The position numbers and the translations under genes were made by a program. A DNA stretch of 64,000 nt. It comes from Leptodactylus fallax (taxonomy: Eukaryota; Chordata; Amphibia; Anura; Leptodactylidae). The notes beneath the pieces were generated by a model. The model made no database searches, was not told where the DNA came from, and was given only the letters and a program-made list of their open reading frames with translations. The stretch spans positions 620,001-684,000 of the forward strand of contig CAMRHE010000505.1 of assembly GCA_947044405.1 (NCBI GenBank), written 5' to 3'. This document shows positions 52,740 to 61,455 of this stretch, in pieces. Numbering within the stretch: position 1 is the first letter of the stretch; every line of letters begins with the position of its first letter.

Positions 52740-53405
52740 ACTCTCCTACCGCAGATTCAAGGAAATGATCGGAGGTCCAGGGGAGGTGAGTTAACAAAAC
52801 AGTGTTACTCACCTCTCCTGGGCTCCGGCGCGACTCCCTGCTGCCTCTTCAGTGACGTGACAGGTGTGGGTTACTCCAGCGTCATTATGCGTTGGGATGT
52901 CTGTCTGAACTACTTGACGTCTTTAACATCATTGAAGCAGCCTAAAGACAGCAGAGAGTCATGCTGGAGCCCAGGAGAGGTGAGTAACCCTGGTTTTTAT
53001 GGTCGTTCACCTCCCCTGGTCCGAAGAGACCCCAGAGTATAATAATAGCAGTTTCAGTTTGGAAGTGGTCGGTCTGAATGAAACCACCAGGCGAACCTTA
53101 GGAGACGAATGTAGCAAGGTTCGCCCAACAAATCCTCAGCCCTACTTACTTACCAATCTCCGCTCCTGCCCACGGCTGCCTACAATTCCTCCAGGGAGTA
53201 CCGATCTTTTCATATCATGTCACTGTCAGCGACGTCCTGACGCTGTTCAGTGTGATATGGGAAGCATGGGTTCCCTGGAGTGCTGAAAGGGAAAAGGTAG
53301 CAGATGTGAGCAAAGAACAGGGACCGGTAAGTAAATAGGGCCCATAATCTGCTAGAGTAACTGTAGAAGGTAACGGCCTATTTATGGTGGTTGTTATGCC
53401 ACTGC
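52740..53405. mobile_element. hAT-type fragment
   Basis: Contains the family's internal 'gatcggaggtccaggggagg' and 'ccaggagaggtgagtaac' segments and ends 'gttgttatgccactg' at about 53405. The left terminus is missing. Frames inside have no domain. Confidence 0.65.
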
Positions 53406-53589
53406 TGACAGCCTCTCAGCTGCTTATGAGTGGAAGAAGGAGAGGTTGCAGTGCTGATCACATAGGATGATGCTAAAAAATACAGAGCCAATTTGTGATA
53501 TTTAAGCTAGGGGACAGGCATGTTATGATCACAGCATAATCCAAAGCAATGAATTGCTAGTGAAAAAACACCAATATTGCAATAGTACT

Positions 53590-55000
53590 ACAGAATTATA
53601 TAAGGAGGGCTAGTGGAGCACAGTTTATACAATTATAGGAGAGGAGGACTAGTCTGGAACATAGCTTATAGAGTTATATAGGAGAGGAGAACTAGTCTGG
53701 AGCACAGATTATAGAATTATAGGAGGAGCACTAGTCTGGAGCACAGTTTAGAGAATTATAGGAGAGGAGGACTATTCTGGAGCACAGTTTATAGAATTAT
53801 AGGAGAGGAGGATTAGTCTGGAGCACAGTTTATAGAATTATAGGAGGAGGTCTAGTCTGGAGCACAGTTTATAGAATTATAGGAGAGGAGGACTATTCTG
53901 GAGCGCAGATTATAGAATTATAGGAGTGGAGGACTAGTTTGGAGCACAGTTCAAAGAATTATAGAAGAGCACTAGTACAGCACAGTTTATAGACTTATAG
54001 AAAAGGATTAGTCTGGAGCACAGTTTATAGAATTATACGAGGAGCAGTAGGCTCGAGCACAGTTTATAGAATTATAGAAATAGGACTAGTGGAGCACAGT
54101 TTAAAGAATTATAGGAGAGCACTAGTACATCACAGTTTATAGAATTATAGGAGGAGCACTAGTTTGGAGTACAGTTTATAGAATTATAGGAGGAGGAATA
54201 GTCTGGAGCATAGTTTATAGAACAATAGGAGAGCACTAGTGGAGCATAGTTTATAGAATTATAGGGGAAGGACTAGTCTGGAGCACAGTTTATAGAATTT
54301 TCGGCGTAAGGCTAGACTGAAGCATAGTTTATAAAATTATAGGAGAAGAGGAGTAGTCTGGAACACAGGTCATAGAATTATAGGAGAGCACTAATGGAGC
54401 ATACTTTATAGAATTATAGGAGAGGAGGACTAGTCTGGAGCACAGTTTATAGAATTATAGGAGGAGTACTAGTCTGAAGCACAGTTTATAGAATTATAGG
54501 AGGAGGACAGACTAGTCTGAAGCAGTGTTTATAGAATTATAGGAGTAGAACTAGTGGAGCACAATTTATGGAATTATAGGAGGACTAGAGGAGCACAGTT
54601 TATAGAATTATAGGAGGAGGACTAGTCTGGAACATAGATTATAGAATTATAATATTGGGACTAATGGAGCACAATTTGTAGAATTATAGGAGGAGGACTA
54701 GTGGAGCACAGTTTATAGAATTAGAGGAGGACAAGTCTGGAGCACAGTTTATAAAGTTAGAGAAGGAGGACTAGTCTGGAACACAGATTATAGAATTGTA
54801 GGAGGAGGAATAGTGGAGCACAGATTATAGAATTAGAGGAGGGGGACTAGTAGAGCACAGTTTATAAAATTATAGGAGAGGAGGACTAGTCTAGAGCAAA
54901 GTTCATAGAATTATAGGAGAAGGACTAGTGGAGCACAGTCTATAGAATTATAGGTAGAGGACCAGTCTGGAGCACAGTTTATAGAATTATAGGAGAGGAC
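53590..55000. repeat. 39-bp minisatellite, first tract
   Basis: Tandem units of about 39 bp, 'agaattataggaggaggact' plus 'agtctggagcacagttt', with frequent length variants of 30-45 bp ('gagaggag', 'gtggagcacag'). The array continues after the insertion at 55015 and runs to the right edge of the window, broken by the LTR element. Confidence 0.95.
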
Positions 55001-55014
55001 TAATCTTCAGCATA

Positions 55015-55952
55015 TCTCACAGAAAATAAATGGTTTCAAACGATAAAACTTAACTTTTAATATTTTAAAATAAAAATTGCACAAAGGACGTCCACTAATC
55101 TACTAAAAGACAGATCAATATGGTCTGTGCCTGCCTATTCAAAGTTTATTCAGGATTTAAATGTTAGACAGTATTCACACTCTCCAACTTTCCACTGGAC
55201 CTAGGGTGTAATAAGATACTTTCACCACCCTTAGACTAAGGTTATAGTATCACGGCTGCATCATACAACAGGTCAGTATTTTGTCAGTTGCTCTTAGTGC
55301 TAGGAAAACCCAAACACCTGGTCCCCACACACATAATTTGTAAAGCCTCACTGACTAGACTCCTGCACAGCCATGATATACCGCCACAACCCTAGTCTGT
55401 AGTATGTACATATGCCAGTAATCTAGGTACAGGTCACAGTAACTTCATTTCCTGTCATTAAACTGTTATGAACATAAGGGAAACTATGATATTCTGACCC
55501 TTATACTCAATAAACCCTTATATTGCAGCCATTACTGATATCCCCTATGTTGACTCCAGGGATATACACCTACCATTTCCATTAGTGACTCAAGTTCCAC
55601 CAACTAATCTCCAGGCTAATCAGACTGCCCCAGTCTCCTGTCAGTCCTTCATGCCCCCAAGTGGTATGGCTTGTGGTCAACTAACTCAAAAATAGAAAAT
55701 AAACTTGCTCTACGCGTTTCCCCTGTGTTATCTATATCAGGTTCATCAGGAGCCAATGCTAATAAACTAATCAGTTGGTCTAAGCTGCTATAAATATTTA
55801 TCAAAAATGCAGTTACAACTGCAGTTCCTGGAGCACTGATGGTGTGCTCCAGTGTATAGAGAGGGCTACTCTATTGCAGTTTTATCGTTTGAAACCATTT
55901 ATTTTCTGTGAGATATGAAGTAATAGGGAATGGTGTAGAACCCTCTGTGAGA
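55015..55952. mobile_element. 938-bp inverted-repeat element with 14-bp flanking duplication
   Basis: An insertion in the minisatellite with ends TCTCACAG and CTGTGAGA. It is flanked by identical 14-bp taatcttcagcata at 55001-55014 and 55953-55966. Its first 36 bp (55015-55050) recur inverted at 55878-55913, followed by a 39-bp tail that ends in another CTGTGAGA. No coding frame of note. Inverted ends suggest a DNA transposon, but 14 bp is long for a known target duplication. The class is undetermined. Confidence 0.75.
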
Positions 55953-55966
55953 TAATCTTCAGCATA

Positions 55967-57131
55967 GTTTAAAGAATTATAGGAGGAAGACTAGTCTGGA
56001 GCACAGGTTATAGAATTATAGGAGAGGACTAGTCTGGAGCACAGTTTATAGAATTATAGGAGAAGGACTAGTCTGGAGCACAGATTATAGAATTATATGA
56101 TAAGGGATAGTCTGGAGCACAGTATATAGAATGATAGGAGAGGAGGACTAGTCTGTAGCACAGTTTATAGAATTATAGGAGAAAAACTAGTCTGTTGCAT
56201 AAATTATAGAATTATAGGAGGAGGACTAGTATGCAGCTTAGTTTATAGAATTATAGAAGGAACACTAGACTGGACCATAGTTTATAGAATTAGGGAGGAA
56301 CACTAGACTGGAGCACAATTTACAGAATTTCAGGACAGGGTGACTAGTCTGTAGCCCAGTTTATAGAATTATAGGAGGAGGACTAGTGGAGCACAGTTTA
56401 TAGAATTATAGGAGAAGGACAAGTCTGGAGCATAGTTTATAGAATTATAGGAGGAGGACTAGTCTGGAGCACAAATTATAGAATTATAGGAGGAGGACTA
56501 GTCTAGAGCACAGTTTATAGAATTATAGGAGAGGACTAGTCTTCAGCGCAGTTTAAATAATTATAGAAGGAGGACTAGTCTGGAGCACAGTTTATAAAGT
56601 TATAGGAGAAGGACTAGTCTGCAGCACAGATTATAGAATTATAGGAGGAGGACTAGTCTGGAGCACAGTTTATAGAATTATAATATATATACTATAATTC
56701 TGTAAACTGTGCTCCAGACTAATCCTCCTCCTATAAACTGTACTCCAGACTAGTCCTCCTCCAATAATTCTATAAACTGTGCTCCAGACTAGTCCTCCTC
56801 CTATAATTCTATAAACTGTGCTCCAGACTAGCACTTCTCTTATAATTCTATAACCTGTGCTCCAGACTAGTCCTCTCCTATAATTATTTAAACTGTGCTC
56901 CAGACTAGTTTTCATCCTATAATTCTGTAAACTGTGCTACAGCCTTCTCCTCCTCCTTTGTTTCTATAAACTGTGCTCCAGACTAGTACTTCTCTTATAA
57001 TTCTTTAAACTATGCTTCATATTAGTCCTCTACTATAATTCTATAATCTGTGCTCCAGACAAGTCCTCCTCCTATATTTCTATACTCTGTGCTCCAGATT
57101 AAAGAATTATAGGAGTAGGACCAGTCTGGAG
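55967..57131. repeat. 39-bp minisatellite, second tract, with inverted block
   Basis: The same array continues. From about 56690 to 57085 the units are reversed ('ctataaactgtgctccagac' 'tagtcctcctcc'). The entry junction is an AT palindrome ('ttataatatatatactataa', 56676-56698) and the exit is 'ctatactctgtgctccagat' followed by forward units at 57092. The minus-strand frame at 56670-56915 is repeat translation. Confidence 0.93.
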
Positions 57132-57507
57132 CACAGTGTGATGATTCCACTTAAATATGGCTATAACTCAAAGATGTATTTTGATCTCTGAGTGTCGTAT
57201 CTCCCTCTTACTTCTATTTACTCATAATGTGCGCAGCTATAATCCTAGGTGTATGTTGTCATTAGTGGCAACATTGTAACAATAGGGCTTTGTATCCATC
57301 CCAGAATAGCTCCATTGAATTCCTACATAGCCCTGGGTGATCAAATACACATGCATTGTTCAGCCTGGGCTGTTAGATCAGACATGGTTGATAACATTGT
57401 ATCATTTCACTTGGTCCCATCTCCTTACAAAGAATCTTGACTTGAGTGCATTAATCAATCAGACTTGCCGTCGCCAGTGACCTCATTCTGGGTGGTGTAA
57501 TCAAGGG

Positions 57508-57515
57508 TATAAAAG
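57508..57515 (+). promoter_or_regulatory. LTR TATA box
   Basis: TATAAAAG in the 5' LTR, conserved in the 3' LTR at about 60966. Likely the core promoter of the element. Confidence 0.7.
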
Positions 57516-57855
57516 ATGAGGTAAGAGGTCAGTGGGAGGAGATTGGGCTGAGACTACAAGGAGAATACTATGATGAGACTACAGAGAGACTACTGGGATA
57601 GACTGTGATTAGCATGCAGGCTGGAATGCTGTGTTGATGTTGCTGCCTCCATTGGTTATCCCCACATGCCATGTGTGAGGGTTGGATTATAGAGCCACAT
57701 CCAGGATATGTGTGGTAAAGTAATAATTTCACTTTTATTCCCTTTTATTTTATTGTACTGTATATTGTAACTAGTAACTGTTAATGCTTGCATACATCTG
57801 CATATCTGTTCTGAACTGCATGTGTTAGATGTTAATACCGACCCATCTAGGGGTT

Positions 57856-57861
57856 AATAAA
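57856..57861 (+). terminator. LTR poly(A) signal
   Basis: AATAAA about 340 bp past the TATA box and 130 bp before the LTR end. The sequence is conserved in the 3' LTR near 61314, where it would end the transcript. Confidence 0.6.
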
Positions 57862-57995
57862 TATATAAAATTTAGAAAGCTTGTCTTGTTTTTATCTTGT
57901 GGACCCAGCACTCACTGGCGGTGAGTGTGGTTTTTAGGAAAGAAGTCTCAGGTGTGGGCCAACGCGGTGTTGGCGCACTGAGGATCTTTCACATT

Positions 57996-58014
57996 GGTGG
58001 CAGCGTAGTGGGAT
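57996..58014 (+). other. Primer-binding site
   Basis: TGGTGGCAGCGTAGTGGGA begins two bases inside the 5' LTR end. The TGG start fits pairing to a tRNA 3' CCA. I cannot name the tRNA with confidence. Confidence 0.65.
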
Positions 58015-58134
58015 CATAGGATAAGATAACACACCAGCGTGTGTTGGTGACCTTTATCAGTCAGACGCTGGGGATTGTGGTAATCCTATGAGACAAGCTC
58101 GGTATTAAAGCAAGCATTAAGATACAGTGAAAGT

Positions 58135-58530
58135 TTGATACAGTGCTGTTCCCCTCCGTTACTCTTTGTATTCTATCCTATCTTTTATTTGGCAAATACC
58201 AGTGGATGGCTAGAGGGCTCAGAAGCAGATCTCCAGAAGCAGATGGCGGATCGTTATGTTGCCAACCAGTTGCTGTGGAAACCTGCCAGCGACGGCTGGA
58301 GGAGGGGTAAGACACAATCTGTCCCGTGGAATCCTGAACCAAGCTGGAGGTCACCACAGCCCTCTGCTTCCAGGTGGGGGAGGCCAAACTCTGTCCCAGG
58401 TGGTTCCTATACGTCCCCTGCCCCTCGAGCTCTGGGCTCCCCAGCGACCTCTCTCATACCCCAGGGAGAGATCAGGTGGTGCCACGCCTGTAATCAAACA
58501 TTTACAACGAGACTGCCCCAACCGCCCTAG
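58135..58530 (+). pseudogene. Gag C-terminal remnant with broken zinc knuckle
   Basis: A 131-codon frame at the start of the interior. It is too short for Gag; the matrix and capsid parts are missing. The first half of a CCHC nucleocapsid knuckle (CHACNQ) is in this frame, near 58479-58496. The second half is in the next frame, near 58499, as part of the protease frame. The spacing is about 5 nt short, so the knuckle is broken by a small deletion. A Gag that assembles would have to come from another element. Confidence 0.7.
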
Positions 58531-60202
58531 GAACCCCCCTGCTCCCCAAACTACAGCGGCCGGCCCATCTGTGTATCTGGTTGCGAGGGAGTGGCCCCAG
58601 CTTAATGCTAACCGTCAACAGGTCACTGTGGGGGACAAAGTGGTGATGGGATTCCGGGATACTGGGGCAGATGTTACGCTGGTACAACCAGATTTGGTCC
58701 CCCCAGACAGTATTATTCCCAGGAAAACTCTGACCCTACGGGGTATTGGACTGGAACGTTTTACTGTACCCATGGCTTGTGTTCATTTGGACTGGGGTGC
58801 AGGGAAAGGAATGCGGGATGTGGGAGTCATGTCTGAGTTGCCTGCCAATGTACTGTTGGAAACAGATTTAGGGCCTATGATGTGCCAATATGCAGAGGGG
58901 GCTGGTAACCCTCCCTCTGAAATGTCTCCTCATACAGTTTGTGAAAATGCTACTTTAACTGTACCTGTAAATGTTGTAGATGAGCTTGTCATGTCCAAAG
59001 GGAAGGCTAAACCCCTTAGTGAGTTCTTTCCTCCAGGCTGTGATAATGCTAATTCTACTGTCTCTGGGATTAATGTAGGTGTAGAGGAGCTGAGTGAGGA
59101 CTGGGCAGTAGACCCGCCCACATCTGCGGGGGCCTCACCCCCCCAGTCTGTGTCTCTATGCCTGCCAGTCCTCCCTCAAGCTCAGGGTGATAGAACCAAT
59201 GCTGTTAATGATATTGCAAATGTCTGCCATGAAACTGTGGATGTTGTACCAGGTGGTTCGGTGTATCTCTGGGCTCTCAGTGACGGTCCGGATGTAGGAC
59301 GGACTGCTGGTATTGCGGTGGTTACCCGCAGTCAAAGTGCCAAAGGGGTGGAAAGCCTTCCAGCCTCTGCACCGGTCCCTTCATCGCTCGGATGCATTAC
59401 TGAGGCCGCCTTGAGAAATTCCCCCACCCTAGAGCCGGAAGGGACCGGCAGCTATGTAACATGCACCTCTCTTTTGTCTCCCTGCCAGCTTGTTAATATG
59501 TCTACCACAGATCTCATTGAGACCCGGTGTGAATTAACAATTGCTAATGAATGTACTGTCAATGTAATGGTCGATGCTTGTTGTGAAAGTGTACAGGGTA
59601 GCTCTTCTGAGTCACTGGAAGCGACTTCTATTATTTCGCCAAGCGCATCCGATAAGCACCCAACTGCTGACCATGTGCCAGGTAGTCAGGTAGGCTATGG
59701 GGATCTCATGGCTGATCCAGCTGAGGGACGGACTGCTGGTAGTGCGGTGCTAGCACGCAGCCAGAGTGCTACAAGGGAGGAGGGCGTTCCGACCCTTGAA
59801 CCGTTGCCTACACCACCTGGAGTCGGTGCTGAGACCGCCATGACTAGCCTCACTCCCTTGAAGCTGGAGGAGTCCAGCCGGTATGAGACATACCCGTCTC
59901 TTCTGTCCAGTTCTATTCCAGGAGTGCCCATGGCCCAAGTGCAGATGGCATGGGGTACTGGAGGTGTGATCCAAGAAGGGGGTATGTCAAATGTATTACC
60001 TGTCAATGTATTGTGGGGGGATGGTTTGGGGAAGCATGATCTCCGTCATTTGCCCAAGGTATCACCATCGCCCACTCAAGTACATGAAGAACAGGGTGTA
60101 GGCCCAAAGGGGCAAGGCGTCTGGGAGGGAGGACAGGGTCCAAACATACCTGTGCCAGAACCAGAGGTGCCCCTAGGTTTGGAAGCAAAGGAGGAGGTGT
60201 AG
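58256..60202 (+). CDS. Retroelement aspartic protease with long spacer (648 codons)
   Basis: The longest frame in the window. Residues 85-105 carry the tail of the zinc knuckle (HLQRDCPNRP). Residues 115-206 form a retropepsin domain: active-site triad in GFRDTGADVTLV (D135, T136, G137), then GIGLERFTVPMACVHLDWG and NVLLETDLG (198-206), where the usual 'LLGTDLG' Gly is Glu. Retropepsins cut Gag and Pol polyproteins as dimers. After the protease comes a 440-residue low-complexity spacer with two related segments (GRTAGIAVVTRSQSA and GRTAGSAVLARSQSA). At 557-592 there is a degenerate second copy of the protease C-terminal half. The frame stops where RT should begin. The ATG at 58256 is probably not a natural start, since the real protein would be made by readthrough from Gag. 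Large and open, so possibly still expressed. Confidence 0.75.
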   Translation: MLPTSCCGNLPATAGGGVRHNLSRGILNQAGGHHSPLLPGGGGQTLSQVVPIRPLPLELWAPQRPLSYPRERSGGATPVIKHLQRDCPNRPRNPPAPQTTAAGPSVYLVAREWPQLNANRQQVTVGDKVVMGFRDTGADVTLVQPDLVPPDSIIPRKTLTLRGIGLERFTVPMACVHLDWGAGKGMRDVGVMSELPANVLLETDLGPMMCQYAEGAGNPPSEMSPHTVCENATLTVPVNVVDELVMSKGKAKPLSEFFPPGCDNANSTVSGINVGVEELSEDWAVDPPTSAGASPPQSVSLCLPVLPQAQGDRTNAVNDIANVCHETVDVVPGGSVYLWALSDGPDVGRTAGIAVVTRSQSAKGVESLPASAPVPSSLGCITEAALRNSPTLEPEGTGSYVTCTSLLSPCQLVNMSTTDLIETRCELTIANECTVNVMVDACCESVQGSSSESLEATSIISPSASDKHPTADHVPGSQVGYGDLMADPAEGRTAGSAVLARSQSATREEGVPTLEPLPTPPGVGAETAMTSLTPLKLEESSRYETYPSLLSSSIPGVPMAQVQMAWGTGGVIQEGGMSNVLPVNVLWGDGLGKHDLRHLPKVSPSPTQVHEEQGVGPKGQGVWEGGQGPNIPVPEPEVPLGLEAKEEV

Positions 60203-60582
60203 AATCCCCTAGAACTCTCCCAATTAGCGGCTAGTGTGAGAGAGACCCTGAGAGACTGCCGGGATGGGGTCTCCGAACTGGTATCCCAAAGACCTGGGGT
60301 TATGAGTGTGGCTCCACAGGATGCCAGCACTCAGAAAGCGGACCCAGAACAGGCAGGAGGTAGCCAAATGTACATGGCTCAGGGCCTGAGCCTTAGAAAT
60401 GTCCCTAGTCTGGACATATTGAAGGCGCGTGGCTCTCACCCACCCTCGGAGTCTGACAAGGCCCGAGTCTGCTGGGACCCCGGGGGGAGGTGAGGGAGCC
60501 TTGGGGCCAAAGCCTGAGAAGCTGGAGGCGTAGGTGCTCTCAGAAGAGGGGCACAGGCCCCTACTTCCTACAAGCCCCATCT
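60203..60582 (+). other. Interior 3' segment of the LTR element, no domain
   Basis: Between the stop of the protease frame and the polypurine tract. A short frame (60236-60493) has no recognisable domain. RT, RNase H and integrase, about 3 kb in a full element, have been deleted between the spacer and this point. Confidence 0.55.
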
Positions 60583-60594
60583 AAAAGGGGGAGG
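60583..60594 (+). other. Polypurine tract
   Basis: AAAAGGGGGAGG immediately before the 3' LTR, the usual plus-strand primer for LTR element reverse transcription. Confidence 0.85.
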
Positions 60595-61450
60595 TGTGAT
60601 GATTCCACTTAAATATGGCTATAACTCAAAGATGTATTTTGATCTCTAAGTGTCGTATCTCCCTCTTACTTCTATTTGCTCATAATGTGCGCAGCTATAA
60701 TCCTAGGTGTATGTTGTCATTAGTGGCAACATTGTAACAATAGGGCTTTGTATCCATCCCAGAATAGCTCCATTGAATTCCTACATAGCCCTGGGTGATC
60801 AAATACATATGCATTGTTCAGCATGGGCTGTTAGATCAGACATGGTTGATAACATTGTATCATTTCACTTGGTCCCATCTCCTTACAAAGAATCTTGACT
60901 TGAGTGCATTATTCAATCAGACTTGCCGTCGCCAGTGACATCATTCTGGGTGGTGTAATCAAGGGTATAAAAGATGAGGTAAGAGGACAGTGGGAGGAGA
61001 TTGGGCTGAGACTACAAGGAGAATACTATGATGAGAATACAGAGAGACTACTGGGATAGACTGTGATGAGCATTCAGGCTGAAATGCTGTGTTGATGTTG
61101 CTGCCTCCATTGGTTATCCCCACATGCCATGTGTGAGGGTTGGATTATAGAGCCACATCCAGGATATGTGTGGTAAAGTAATAATTTCACTTTTATTCCC
61201 TTTTGTTTTATTGTACTGTATATTGTAAATAGTAACTTTTAATGCTTGCATACATCTGCATATCTGTCTGAACTGCATGTGTTAGATATTAATACTGACC
61301 AATCTAGGGGTTAATAAATATATAAAATTTAGAAAGCTTGTCTTGTATTTATCTTGTGGACCCAGCACTCACTGGCGGTGAGTGTGGTTTTTAGGAAAGA
61401 AGTCTCAGGTGTGGGCCAACGCGGTGTTGGCGAACTGAGGATCTTTCACA
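60595..61450 (+). repeat. 3' LTR
   Basis: An 856-bp direct repeat of the 5' LTR, same ends and same TATA and AATAAA positions. It is followed by the cacag duplication and the resumed minisatellite unit. Confidence 0.95.
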
Positions 61451-61455
61451 CACAG

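Larger units (their letters stand above)
57137..57993 (+). repeat. 5' LTR
   Basis: An 857-bp direct repeat of 60595-61450. It contains a TATA box (57508-57515) and an AATAAA (57856-57861), giving the U3-R-U5 layout of a functional LTR. The 63-codon frame at 57249 occurs in both LTRs and is not a gene. Confidence 0.95.
57137..61450 (+). mobile_element. Complete LTR retrotransposon lacking RT and integrase
   Basis: A 4314-bp insertion in the minisatellite flanked by the 5-bp duplication cacag (57132-57136 and 61451-61455). LTRs are 857 and 856 bp, begin TGTGATGATTCC and end TTTCACA. By eye they differ at about 19 positions plus one 1-bp gap (about 2%), so the insertion is fairly recent. The 2.6-kb interior holds a primer-binding-site-like start, a gag C-terminal remnant, an aspartic protease, a long spacer and a polypurine tract. 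No reverse transcriptase, RNase H, integrase or envelope is present. The protease plus TRSQ-type spacer look Ty3/gypsy-like; an endogenous-retrovirus origin is not excluded. Confidence 0.93.

Noticed and set aside
56670..56915. 81-codon frame with repeated 'VWSTVYRIIGGG' motif
   Set aside because: It looks like a repeat protein but is the inverted minisatellite read in one frame. There is no start context or conservation.
57249..60898. Identical 63-codon frames at 57249 and 60707
   Set aside because: They lie at the same position in the two LTRs upstream of the TATA box. The duplication is explained by the LTR structure.
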